Program-made: the position numbers and the translations under genes
Source: an uncultured Marinobacter sp.
GTDB taxonomy: Bacteria; Pseudomonadota; Gammaproteobacteria; Pseudomonadales; Oleiphilaceae
Direction: 5' to 3'
DNA: 64,000 bases
Assembly (NCBI RefSeq): GCF_947259545.1
Contig: NZ_CAMYMK010000007.1
Coordinates: 782,799 to 846,798, forward strand
The notes under the pieces: generated by a model
Told to the model about the DNA's origin: nothing
Seen by the model: the letters and a program-made list of their open reading frames with translations, nothing else
Databases searched by the model: none
Shown: one piece after another, positions 43,157-51,764 of the stretch
Position numbering within the stretch: position 1 is the first letter of the stretch
How the letters are laid out: each line of letters begins with the position of its first letter

Positions 43157-44938
43157 ATGGGTAACCTCCGCGCGCCAGCCCCACTCAGAAACACCCTCAC
43201 CCTTCGTGATCTGGCAACAGCCCTGGTCACCAGTGGTGAGATGTCCCAGGAGGACGCGGATCGCATCCTGAAGGCCAATATGGGCGCCGAGTCCGACCGT
43301 CGTCACCCGCTGGAACTGGTTGCTCAGGCCAATCTCAAAAGCCTGAACTCTGGCCATACCCTGGACCTTGAGCGTCTCACCCGGTGGTTGGCAGAGTGGG
43401 CAGGACAACCCTGGTATCACATCGACCCGCTGAAGATTGACACCCCCTCCATCGCCAGGGTGATGTCCTACGCCTTCGCCCAGCGCCACGGCATTCTCGC
43501 CGTTGAAATCAGGCCGGATGAAGTACTGATTGCCAGTGCCGAACCCTTCAAGAGTGACTGGGAAAGCAACCTGCGCCAGGCGGTACAGAAGGACATTCGC
43601 CGGGTTGTGGCCAACCCCGAGGACATCCGCCGCTACACCGTCGAGTTCTACCAACTCGCAAATTCCGTCAGCAAGGCCGGCGGTCGCCAGGGAAGCGGCT
43701 CTGCCGGTAATCAGAACTTTGAACAATTGCTGGATCTGGGGGCAAGCGAAAATCCCGACGCCAATGATCAGCACGTCGTCAAGATTGTGGACTGGCTTCT
43801 TCAATACGCCTTTGACCAGCGTGCGTCCGACATTCACATTGAACCAAGACGCAACATTACCCAGGTGCGCTTCCGTATCGATGGCGTCCTGCACAATGTG
43901 TATGAATTCCCGGACCAGGTGGGCGTAGCCGTCACCAGCCGCCTGAAGATCCTCGGGCGCCTCAACGTCGCGGAAAAGCGACGCCCACAGGACGGCCGCA
44001 TCAAAACCCGAAAACCGGACGACAGCGAGGTGGAATTACGCCTCGCCACCATGCCGACGGCGTTTGGCGAGAAAATGGTGATGCGGATTTTCGATCCCGA
44101 GGTACTGCTCAAGTCCTATGAACAGCTGGGGTTCTCCAGGGAAGACCGGGAACGCTGGCACGATATAACCGACCACCCTCACGGCATCGTGCTGGTCACC
44201 GGCCCCACCGGGTCGGGTAAAACCACCACGCTGTATTCCACTCTCAAGCAACTGGCCTCGCCTGAGGTCAACCTCTGCACGATTGAGGACCCGATCGAGA
44301 TGGTGGAGCCTGCCTTCAACCAGATGCAGGTCCAGACCAACATTGAACTGACGTTTGCCTCCGGGGTCCGGGCCCTTCTGCGCCAGGACCCGGACATCAT
44401 CATGATTGGTGAGATCCGTGACCTTGAAACCGCCGAAATGGCGGTACAGGCAGCACTGACGGGGCACCTTGTGCTCTCTACGCTGCACACCAATGACGCG
44501 CCCAGTGCGATCACGCGCCTGATGGAGCTTGGCATTCCACCATACCTGATCCGGGCCACGGTTCTGGGGGTGATGGCGCAACGCCTGGCACGCACCCTGT
44601 GCCCTCACTGCAAGGCGCCCGGCCCCGTGGACGATCAGGCCTGGAAAAGCCTGACGCGCCCATGGAAAGCCCCCAAGCCAGAGCAGGTCTACCAGCCTGT
44701 TGGCTGTCTCGAATGCCGAAACACAGGGTACTACGGGCGTGCCGGAGTTTATGAAATCCTCAAACTGTCCGGAGACCTGAGTGCCCAGATCACCGATCAG
44801 TGCGAGCTTGAGCAGCTGCGGCTGGACGCGTACAAGACCGGAATGAAATCATTGCGATTGAGCGGGGCTCAGAAGGTGGCTGCCGGCCAGACAACCATTG
44901 AGGAAATACTTCGGGTCACCCCCGAAAGTCAGCGCTGA
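43157..44938 (+). CDS. GspE/PilB-type secretion ATPase, orphan
   Basis: A 593-residue hexameric-ATPase homologue of type II secretion/type IV pilus assembly. An N-terminal MshEN-like region (about 10-160) comes first. The catalytic domain follows: ASDIHIEPR, Walker A GPTGSGKTTT (K355), Asp box TIEDPIEMVEP, Walker B IIMIGEIRDLETAE, the His box TGHLVLSTLHTNDAPSA, and a C-terminal zinc site CPHC...CLEC. All key motifs are intact, so it should be active. No pilin, secretin or inner-membrane platform gene is adjacent, so the machine it powers is unknown. AGGA precedes the ATG. Confidence 0.9.
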   Translation: MGNLRAPAPLRNTLTLRDLATALVTSGEMSQEDADRILKANMGAESDRRHPLELVAQANLKSLNSGHTLDLERLTRWLAEWAGQPWYHIDPLKIDTPSIARVMSYAFAQRHGILAVEIRPDEVLIASAEPFKSDWESNLRQAVQKDIRRVVANPEDIRRYTVEFYQLANSVSKAGGRQGSGSAGNQNFEQLLDLGASENPDANDQHVVKIVDWLLQYAFDQRASDIHIEPRRNITQVRFRIDGVLHNVYEFPDQVGVAVTSRLKILGRLNVAEKRRPQDGRIKTRKPDDSEVELRLATMPTAFGEKMVMRIFDPEVLLKSYEQLGFSREDRERWHDITDHPHGIVLVTGPTGSGKTTTLYSTLKQLASPEVNLCTIEDPIEMVEPAFNQMQVQTNIELTFASGVRALLRQDPDIIMIGEIRDLETAEMAVQAALTGHLVLSTLHTNDAPSAITRLMELGIPPYLIRATVLGVMAQRLARTLCPHCKAPGPVDDQAWKSLTRPWKAPKPEQVYQPVGCLECRNTGYYGRAGVYEILKLSGDLSAQITDQCELEQLRLDAYKTGMKSLRLSGAQKVAAGQTTIEEILRVTPESQR

Positions 44939-44946
44939 GCGGCAGG

Positions 44947-45993
44947 TCAGGCACCGGGCCTCAGGCCGCACTGCTCCAGCAGTTGCTGCCAGCTTGTCGT
45001 GTGTTCAGCCATGGCCCTGTCCAGATCCTGCCAAAGGCTGTTGCCCCCGGTTGCCCCCAGATACTGGCGTGACCACGCCTGGAATGACTCCGGCCTCATT
45101 TCTGCCTGCATCTCCGAAAGCGTCGCCAATGGACGAATTAGATCGTCGCGCGCATTGCGCACGTCACTCATGTACGGCTGAATCCTCTCGATGTACACGC
45201 TGAAGAACATATTCCGGACAATGTCGGACTGGTTGTTGGGCTTGCCGTCAATGCACAGCGGACGGTCACCCAGCCGCGACCGGATCAGCGTCGTGGCGTC
45301 ATCCAGCCTGGCAACCAACAAACGCGCACTGTTAAGCAATTGACCCGCGCGGTACTCCGCCTGCCAACGCTGGTGCACCTCACCCAGATAATCCAGAGAA
45401 TGGTCGAGCTGGCCTTCCAGAAGAGACCGAACGGTTGAGTTGAGGCGATTCACATCGGCTGAAAGGTCCGACACAGGGTTGCTCTCGGCGGCAACCGGGA
45501 AGTATCCCTTGGACAGAGTGAACAGGGTTTCAATTTCTTCCGTCGCCCAGGTTGCATTCCAGATGGCCACTGGCAACGATTCCAGTTTGCTGTCTATCGC
45601 CTGTTGGACGTTCTCTTTCAGCTTTTCACGGTCGATATCCGGCAGGCAGTCACGGGCAGCCTGAATGAAACGGAGTTCGTAGCGCAGGCGATTCAGGGGG
45701 TCCATGACCCGCCCCATCACCGAGTTGCGCTCACCCACAACGTATTGCAACTGACAGCCATAAAGGGACAGAAAATCCAGCATACCCAGCTCGAGTTCCG
45801 GCATGTCCAGACGGCGATCTCGCCGACGTGGCAGACGCTGGACTTCGGGCAATTCCGACAACGAAACCTCTCCGTCGAGCACCCGGGCCACCCGCTCAAC
45901 GTATTCATCCATCATCGGCGGGGCTTCGGAGAATGGGTTACAGCCGGCTGTCGCCAGAGACAGGAACAAGACGATCACATGACGCACGATCAC
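44947..45993 (-). CDS. DUF3080 lipoprotein
   Basis: A 348-residue putative lipoprotein with signal MIVRHVIVLFLSLATAGC (lipobox ATAGC, C18). The mature part is largely helical and contains RNSVMGRVMDPLNRLRYEL and CIDGKPNNQSDIVRNMFF, the features by which I place it in DUF3080, a family of unknown function. Downstream of mtnC with 54 bases between; convergent with the GspE-like gene. Confidence 0.8.
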   Translation of the reverse strand: MIVRHVIVLFLSLATAGCNPFSEAPPMMDEYVERVARVLDGEVSLSELPEVQRLPRRRDRRLDMPELELGMLDFLSLYGCQLQYVVGERNSVMGRVMDPLNRLRYELRFIQAARDCLPDIDREKLKENVQQAIDSKLESLPVAIWNATWATEEIETLFTLSKGYFPVAAESNPVSDLSADVNRLNSTVRSLLEGQLDHSLDYLGEVHQRWQAEYRAGQLLNSARLLVARLDDATTLIRSRLGDRPLCIDGKPNNQSDIVRNMFFSVYIERIQPYMSDVRNARDDLIRPLATLSEMQAEMRPESFQAWSRQYLGATGGNSLWQDLDRAMAEHTTSWQQLLEQCGLRPGA

Positions 45994-46047
45994 TGCGCGG
46001 GCACCCCCTGAGTCAGGACGAACGGCCTGCGCATCGGCGACAAGTCC

Positions 46048-46740
46048 TCAACGCTTCCTGAGCAGGTCGTCCACCTCGGCAAAATTCCGGGCCACCATCC
46101 GGTCAGTGTCCGGCAGCTCCCCTTCCCGAACCAGCCAGGCGGTGCGGATACCGGCTTCCTCTGCGGCTTGCAGTTCTGCTTCCACATCGGAGAGAAACAG
46201 CACCGTTTCCGGCTCAACGCCCAGTTGCTCCAGAATATTCCGGTAGGACTGTGACTCTTTCTTGCCCCCGACGCGGGTATCGAAATAACCGGAAAAAAAC
46301 GGGGTAAAGTCCCCTGCTTCGCTGAACCCGAAAATCAGTTTCTGGGCCTTCACGGAGCCAGAGGAATAGACGAACAACCGCAGCCCCCGATCATGCCAGC
46401 GCTGGAGATAATCGGCCGCATCCGGGTAGATGTGGCCATGAAAGGCGCCCTGCTGGTACCCCTGTTCCCAGAGCATCCCCTGCAGAGCCTTCAGGGGTGT
46501 TTCCTTGCGGTCATCACGGATCCATGACTGGAGAACCTCAATCAACCCCTCAATATCATCGCGGTCAACTCCCGAGCTCTGCGCCACGGCATCGAGCTGT
46601 TCAGCAATGGCGGGGTTGTCCGCTGCCCCCTCACGGACAAAATCGGCTACATGCTCCGCGGCGTAGGGAAACAGCACCTCATGGACAAACGAGATAGAGC
46701 TGGTGGTGCCCTCAATATCAGTGAGAATCACCCGGATCAT
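46048..46740 (-). CDS. mtnC: Acireductone synthase (enolase-phosphatase)
   Basis: Methionine salvage: bifunctional HAD-superfamily enzyme that enolises and dephosphorylates 2,3-diketo-5-methylthiopentyl-1-phosphate. Motif I is unusual for HAD enzymes, ILTDIEGTTSSISFV; motif II is VYSSGSVKAQKLIFG, and FDTRVGGKKESQSYRNILEQL plus VLFLSDVEAELQAAEEAG complete the set. 230 residues. The start overlaps the mtnD stop as ATGA. Confidence 0.97.
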   Translation of the reverse strand: MIRVILTDIEGTTSSISFVHEVLFPYAAEHVADFVREGAADNPAIAEQLDAVAQSSGVDRDDIEGLIEVLQSWIRDDRKETPLKALQGMLWEQGYQQGAFHGHIYPDAADYLQRWHDRGLRLFVYSSGSVKAQKLIFGFSEAGDFTPFFSGYFDTRVGGKKESQSYRNILEQLGVEPETVLFLSDVEAELQAAEEAGIRTAWLVREGELPDTDRMVARNFAEVDDLLRKR

Positions 46741-47297
46741 CAGGCTGCCCCAGCCAGCTCTTCATAGCGCGGCAGTCGGCTGGCGATGTCTTCACCGGTG
46801 AAATTGGCGACCCAGCCTTCCGGGTTGGAAAACAGGCGGATACAGGTAAACCGGGGCTCCGGGCCCATATCGAACCAGTGGCGGGTACCGTCGGGCACAC
46901 TGATCAAATCGTTCTTCTGGCACAGCACCGCGAAAACCTGATCATCCAGATGCAGATAGAACAGCCCCTGGCCACGCACGAAGAAACGTACTTCATCTTC
47001 GCTGTGCACGTGTTCATCCAGGAACTTCTGGCGAAGGGCATCTTTCTGGGGATTATCCGGATTCAGGCTGATCACATCGGCGGTCTGAAACCCACACTCC
47101 TGTTTCAGGGCGGCCACTTCCGCTTCGTAAGCGTCCAGAATGGCCTCCTGGGCAGCGTCCTCCGGCAGATCACGGGTTGGCCATTGCTCGAACCGAATAC
47201 CCTTGTCCGCAAGCAACCGCTGGATCTCGCTGGCGTCTTCCGTCACGGTCTGAGGTTGCTCTGGCTGGTTCTGGTTAAAAATGCTCAGGGTAGTCAT
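46740..47297 (-). CDS. mtnD: Acireductone dioxygenase
   Basis: Cupin metalloenzyme of methionine salvage that, depending on metal (Fe or Ni), yields the methionine keto-acid precursor or an off-pathway product. The metal ligands are in DEHVHSEDEVRFFVRG (HxHxxxE) and the distal His in PDGTRHWFDMG. The 185 residues fit the family. Overlaps mtnB upstream and mtnC downstream by ATGA, a tight three-gene unit. Confidence 0.97.
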   Translation of the reverse strand: MTTLSIFNQNQPEQPQTVTEDASEIQRLLADKGIRFEQWPTRDLPEDAAQEAILDAYEAEVAALKQECGFQTADVISLNPDNPQKDALRQKFLDEHVHSEDEVRFFVRGQGLFYLHLDDQVFAVLCQKNDLISVPDGTRHWFDMGPEPRFTCIRLFSNPEGWVANFTGEDIASRLPRYEELAGAA

Positions 47298-47920
47298 GGA
47301 CGGAGCCTCATGGTTGCAAGTTCACACTCAAACAGGAATTCAAACGCCTCAACGTGCCTCAGGCAGTCTGCCATGGTCCTGCCCCAGGTATAAAGACCAT
47401 GCCCCCGAATCAGGTAACCGGGTTGATCCGGATGATCCCGGAACCACTGCTTGGTCCGCTCGGCCAGCTGGGGAATATCCTGTGTATTGTCAAATACCGG
47501 CACCACCAATGTGTCTTCGTGGGTATCGTGGCCGGGAAAGGCCTTCTGCAGCTCATACCCCTGTAACTGCAGCGATTGCTCAGGGGGCAGAACACGGCTG
47601 AGCACAGTGGCGTTTACGGAATGGGTATGAAGCACTGCCCCGACATCCGGAAACAACTCATACAGAACCGTGTGTAACCGGGTCTCGGCAGACGAACGGC
47701 ACTGGCTTTGAACCGCCTGGCCGGCCAGATCCACCACCATGACATCTCCGGAACCCAACTCCCCTTTGTGGCGACCGGACACCGTGATGGCAATGTGCCC
47801 GGCATCAATTCGGGCGGAATAGTTACTGCTGGTCGCGGGAGACCAGCCACAGCCATACAGGAAGCGGCCGGCCTCAATAATGGACTCAGCCGCCTGGGCG
47901 TATCGGGTTACATCGAACAA
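47294..47920 (-). CDS. mtnB: Methylthioribulose-1-phosphate dehydratase
   Basis: Class II aldolase-fold zinc enzyme of methionine salvage. Zinc ligands lie in VLHTHSVNATVL and the third His in RGHGLYTWG; SNYSARIDAGHIAITVSGRHKG is the typical substrate loop. 208 residues. First gene of mtnB-mtnD-mtnC; the order matches P. aeruginosa PA1683-1685 from memory. mtnA is not in the window. The 71-base leader shows no obvious SAM riboswitch. Confidence 0.96.
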   Translation of the reverse strand: MFDVTRYAQAAESIIEAGRFLYGCGWSPATSSNYSARIDAGHIAITVSGRHKGELGSGDVMVVDLAGQAVQSQCRSSAETRLHTVLYELFPDVGAVLHTHSVNATVLSRVLPPEQSLQLQGYELQKAFPGHDTHEDTLVVPVFDNTQDIPQLAERTKQWFRDHPDQPGYLIRGHGLYTWGRTMADCLRHVEAFEFLFECELATMRLRP

Positions 47921-47991
47921 GGGCTCTCTCCATATCCACCGCCATCCTCAGCCACCGTCGCAGCAGAGGCAATCTGCCGACATTATAGGGA

Positions 47992-50196
47992 TCACGTGGC
48001 CGCTTTCAACGGAAGCTTGCGCTGTCGCTCACCGGTCAGTGCAAACAGGGCATTACCCAATGCCGGAATCACCGGTGGCACGCCTGGCTCGCCCACGCCC
48101 GTGGGTGTTTCATCGCTGTCTACAATATCCACAGCTATCTCCGGCAATTCGTAGTTACGCATCAACGGGTAGTCGTGGAAATTGCTTTGCTGAATTTCGC
48201 CTTCCTGCAACGTGATTTCCCCATGAAGCGCGGCCGTCAGACCGAATATGATACCGCCTTCAATCTGGTCCCTGACGATCTCCGGATTAACGACCTGCCC
48301 ACAGTCCACCGCGCACCAGACCCGGTGAACATGAATACCGTCGTTCTCGATACTGGCTTCAACGACCTGGGCCACATAAGTGCCAAAACTCTGGAACAGG
48401 GCTACACCCCGAGCTCTTCCGGAGGGTGCCGGGGTTTCCCAACCAGACATGGCCGCCACCCTGTCCAGCACCTCGCGATGCCGGGGTTGATGAGCAATGA
48501 GCGCGCGACGGAACTCATAGGGATCTTTGCCGGTTTCATGGGCCAGTTCGTCCATAAAGGTCTCGGCCGCAAAACCATTGTGGGAGTAACCTACGGATCG
48601 CCACCAGGTGACAGGCACGCCCGGGTCGGTACGGGTGTGACGAACTTCGACGTTGGCCACCTTATAGGGGTAGTCGATGGCACCCTCAATGGCGGATATA
48701 TCTTTCGGTGTGGCGATACCTTCCGCCATCAGGCCTACCTTGCCCAGAGTGTCGTAAAGGAATTTCGGAGACCAGGGGTATTGTGCGGGCGCTGCATTGC
48801 GCACGTACCAGTCCAGAATCTGTGGCCCGACAACCTGGTGGTGCCAGCCGGTCACTTCGCCGCCGGAGATCGAGGCTTTCATCCGATGCAGCATGGCAGG
48901 ACGGTACAGGTCGTGCCGGGTATCCTCTTCCCTGGACCAAATAACCTTGACCGGCGTTTTCAGGCTATAGGCAACCGCAGCCGCTTCTTCGATGTAGTCC
49001 TGCGTCAGTCGGCGCCCGAAACCACCGCCCAGGAAGGTAGTGTTAATGCTGATATCATCGGGCGACAGGTCACTCACCCGAGCTGCAGCTATACGCCCAA
49101 GGTCCGGCGCCTGGGTCGGTGCCCAGACTTCCATGGAATCACCGTGATACCAGGCCGTGGCATTCATCGGCTCCAGAGTGGCGTGAGCAAGATAAGGCTG
49201 CTCATAACTGGCTTCCAGAATGCGCTCTGCCCCGGCCGCTGCACCAGCGAAATCCCCGTCATCGCGCTCACGCGCACCAGCATCGTCATCAGCGGCCTTG
49301 TGGTAGTTGGCAAACACATCGCTGGTAGAGACCCCCAGCGCATCGGCGTTATCCCACTCCACCTTCAGCTCCTGCTGTGCTTTGCGGGCCTGCCAGTACT
49401 TACCCGCCACAATGGCAACACCACGCTCGATTTCCAGCACGCTCAGCACACCCGGCATGGCCTCGATGTCACTGCTGTTGAAGGACCGAACCCTGGCGCC
49501 ATACCGGGGCGGCCGGGTCACGACCGCGTAGACCATTCCCGGCAACTCGATATCAATGCCATATTCGGCTGTGCCTGTGGACTTGGCCCTGGCATCCAGG
49601 CGGCCACGGGCTTTGCCGATGTATCGCCACTCGCTCTGAGGTTTCAGTGAAACGTCATGACCTATAGTCTCGGAGGACGCCAGACTGACGAGCTTGCCGT
49701 AGGGCAAGGCATCCACACCGTTGGGGTGGCGAACATGGCCTTCAAACGCAGTACATTCGGAGTGATCGACCTGCCAGACCCGGGCAGCGGCCAGGATCAG
49801 CATTTCCCGGGCCTCAGCGCCCGCCTGTCGCAAGGGCATCCAGCTGGTGGCAATACTGGTACTACCACCGGTCAGTTGAAGTTTGTACAGGGGGTTGCGG
49901 TACTCGGGTGCCACCGGCGCGAATTTGGGTGTAATGGCTGCCGGATCGACCTCCAGCTCCTCCGCAATCAGGGTAGTCAATCCGGTATAGGTGCCCTGCC
50001 CCATTTCCACCCGGGCGAGGGTGAAGTACACCTTGTTGTCCGTGGTCAGTTCCAGCCAGGCGTCCGGTTTCCAGGCTCCCTCCTCCTCTCTGAAGCCCGT
50101 CTGAATACCGGAACAACCTGGAAGGCTAAGAGCAAGAACCAGACTGCCGGACGTTCCGGCACTGACCTTGAGGAAATCCCGTCGGTTCAGAGTCAT
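47992..50196 (-). CDS. Molybdenum hydroxylase large subunit (isoquinoline oxidoreductase beta type)
   Basis: A 734-residue xanthine-oxidase-family molybdopterin subunit. It opens with a twin-arginine signal (NRRDFLKVSA) followed by a hydrophobic stretch ending LSLPGC, so it is exported folded and perhaps lipidated. Family features are GGFGRRLTQDYIEEAAAVAY, the domain break typical of IorB (DLYRPAMLHRMKA), and the active-site glutamate E703 in GVGEPGVPP. The substrate is unknown: IorAB-type enzymes oxidise N-heterocycles or aldehydes. It starts directly after the stop of the [2Fe-2S] subunit gene. Confidence 0.88.
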   Translation of the reverse strand: MTLNRRDFLKVSAGTSGSLVLALSLPGCSGIQTGFREEEGAWKPDAWLELTTDNKVYFTLARVEMGQGTYTGLTTLIAEELEVDPAAITPKFAPVAPEYRNPLYKLQLTGGSTSIATSWMPLRQAGAEAREMLILAAARVWQVDHSECTAFEGHVRHPNGVDALPYGKLVSLASSETIGHDVSLKPQSEWRYIGKARGRLDARAKSTGTAEYGIDIELPGMVYAVVTRPPRYGARVRSFNSSDIEAMPGVLSVLEIERGVAIVAGKYWQARKAQQELKVEWDNADALGVSTSDVFANYHKAADDDAGARERDDGDFAGAAAGAERILEASYEQPYLAHATLEPMNATAWYHGDSMEVWAPTQAPDLGRIAAARVSDLSPDDISINTTFLGGGFGRRLTQDYIEEAAAVAYSLKTPVKVIWSREEDTRHDLYRPAMLHRMKASISGGEVTGWHHQVVGPQILDWYVRNAAPAQYPWSPKFLYDTLGKVGLMAEGIATPKDISAIEGAIDYPYKVANVEVRHTRTDPGVPVTWWRSVGYSHNGFAAETFMDELAHETGKDPYEFRRALIAHQPRHREVLDRVAAMSGWETPAPSGRARGVALFQSFGTYVAQVVEASIENDGIHVHRVWCAVDCGQVVNPEIVRDQIEGGIIFGLTAALHGEITLQEGEIQQSNFHDYPLMRNYELPEIAVDIVDSDETPTGVGEPGVPPVIPALGNALFALTGERQRKLPLKAAT

Positions 50197-50676
50197 TTAC
50201 GCGCCCTCCCGGTCAACAGGATCCTGACTGGCAACGGACTCCACCGCGGCAATGATCTTCGAGTAGGTACCACAACGACACAAGTTACCGCTGAGCGCGG
50301 CGACAATATCGTCCCGGTTCGCGGCCGGGTTATGCTCCAGCAGGTTTGCCGCCGTCATGATTTGTCCGGACTGACAATATCCGCACTGGGGCACGCCATG
50401 CTCAACCCAGGCTTTCTGCAGTGGATGCAATTCATCCCCGGAAGCGAGCCCTTCAATAGTCGTCACTGACCGGCCGGAAACGAGGTCCACGGGTGTGGAA
50501 CAGGACCGCACGGGCTGACCGTCAAGGTGAACCGTGCATGCGCCGCACAGGCCGGCACCACAGCCGAACTTGGTTCCCTTCAATCCCAGTTCATCACGGA
50601 TAACCCACAACAGGGGCGTATCACCATCAACCTCAAGCGTTCGTTTTTCGCCATTGACCGTCAGACTAAGGGCCAT
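50197..50676 (-). CDS. [2Fe-2S] subunit of molybdenum hydroxylase (isoquinoline oxidoreductase alpha type)
   Basis: A 159-residue electron-transfer subunit with two [2Fe-2S] domains: plant-ferredoxin-like C39, C44, C47 and C59 ([16 protein letters not shown]) and a four-helix domain with [10 protein letters not shown] and NLCRCGTY. It has no signal peptide and would ride out of the cell with the Tat-bearing large subunit. AAGGAGAG precedes the ATG at 50676. No cytochrome c subunit gene is adjacent, so the electron acceptor is not evident. Confidence 0.92.
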   Translation of the reverse strand: MALSLTVNGEKRTLEVDGDTPLLWVIRDELGLKGTKFGCGAGLCGACTVHLDGQPVRSCSTPVDLVSGRSVTTIEGLASGDELHPLQKAWVEHGVPQCGYCQSGQIMTAANLLEHNPAANRDDIVAALSGNLCRCGTYSKIIAAVESVASQDPVDREGA

Positions 50677-50759
50677 TGCCTCTCTCCTTTTTGGGGCGCC
50701 GCCCGTTCCAGGAACTGGCACCTTCCATTGTTATTCTATTCATATCGCCATTTGCAGGC

Positions 50760-50954
50760 TTATTTCACGACAGGATCGCCGTCCTGGTCATTCCATATCT
50801 TGCGCTCGCCGCCGTCCATCTTGCCCTTGGTGTCCCAGACTTCGCGATTCTCCGTGGCCTCTTCTACTTTGCCATTATCATTCCAGATCACGCGATCCTT
50901 GCAGCCCACCAGCGCCAGGGATACACATGTCAGCAAAATCAGTTTCTTAGTCAT
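50760..50954 (-). CDS. Small lipoprotein with three Trp-centred repeats
   Basis: A 64-residue protein: signal TKKLILLTCVSLALVGC with lipidated C18, then three short related units RVIWNDNGK (21-29), REVWDTKGK (37-45) and RKIWNDQDG (51-59), i.e. W24, W40 and W54 in a repeating R-x-[IV]-W-[ND] pattern. GGAGGAAG precedes the ATG at 50954. I do not recognise a family. It lies 83 bases before the hydroxylase small subunit on the same strand. The coding call rests on the clear lipobox, ribosome site and repeats. Confidence 0.72.
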   Translation of the reverse strand: MTKKLILLTCVSLALVGCKDRVIWNDNGKVEEATENREVWDTKGKMDGGERKIWNDQDGDPVVK

Positions 50955-51021
50955 CACTTCCTCCAGGTCCGGCTTCCCGGAACCCTATAATTTTATCAGT
51001 ACAGGAATGAACACCGTGCCG

Positions 51022-51603
51022 TTACCGACTGCCATGCACTTCGCGGTTATGTTGCTTATCCCGCTCACTCTTGCGAACCATGACATAGACAGCCCCTGTC
51101 CCGCCATGGTGTTTCCGGGCCGAATGGAACGCGAGAACCCCGTCCAGCTCAGGCAACCACTTGGCAAGATAGCTTTTTAGCTGGGCAATACCATCCGGAT
51201 TCCGCTCTCCTTTACCGTGGAGAATGATCACGGAGCGAAGACCGTAGCGAACACAATCGTTAATAAAGCCAAACACTTCACGACGGGCCTCTTCAACCGT
51301 CATGCGGTGCAGGTCCAGCCTCGCCTCTATCGGATATTGCCCTAGCCTCAGCTTGCGGAACACCCCGTGCTGGACGCCTGGACGCTGCCAGCTCAGAATA
51401 TCGTGAGCCGTGAGCGGTTCCACCATGTCTGACGTCAGCGGATTGGTATCTTTCACCGGCTGGTCAACCGCTGCCCGCTGACGCTCCAGATGCCCCGGAG
51501 TTAACTCCCGAGGCGTTTTCACCTCGGCACGGTTGGGCTTGCGGATGCGCCGTACATCCTTCATTTCTTCAAGAAAACTCAGGCGCTCGTCTTTGGTCGT
51601 CAT
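51022..51603 (-). CDS. Smr-domain protein (YdaL/SmrA-like)
   Basis: A 193-residue protein with a C-terminal Smr domain (about 105-185): ARLDLHRMTVEEARREV, SVIILHGKGERN and SARKHHGGTGAVYVMV. The family comprises endonuclease-like proteins related to MutS2 Smr, acting on RNA or DNA. The charged N-terminal 100 residues are typical of YdaL/SmrA. The ATG at 51603 matches the family start, although no clear ribosome site is seen. Divergent from the CBS/DUF294 gene at 51765. Confidence 0.88.
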   Translation of the reverse strand: MTTKDERLSFLEEMKDVRRIRKPNRAEVKTPRELTPGHLERQRAAVDQPVKDTNPLTSDMVEPLTAHDILSWQRPGVQHGVFRKLRLGQYPIEARLDLHRMTVEEARREVFGFINDCVRYGLRSVIILHGKGERNPDGIAQLKSYLAKWLPELDGVLAFHSARKHHGGTGAVYVMVRKSERDKQHNREVHGSR

Positions 51604-51764
51604 GATAATATGATTCAGCTTTGGGGTTAACGAAACTTTACCACCGGGCCCCCCTGGCATAAAGCCGGAGATCCCCGTGAAGCTGGCTGCGACCAAAATC
51701 TTAGGGCTGTTTCCCGCCCCCTGATCTACACTCGGGGACAACAACAGACAGGACGGAAGATAGT

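Noticed and set aside
47921..47991. Possible SAM riboswitch before mtnB
   Set aside because: The leader is only 71 bases and shows no paired structure or conserved SAM-aptamer sequence.
48175..49650. 491-codon plus-strand frame opposite the molybdenum hydroxylase
   Set aside because: Shadow frame: it lacks domains and a ribosome site, while the opposite strand holds a complete, motif-rich enzyme.
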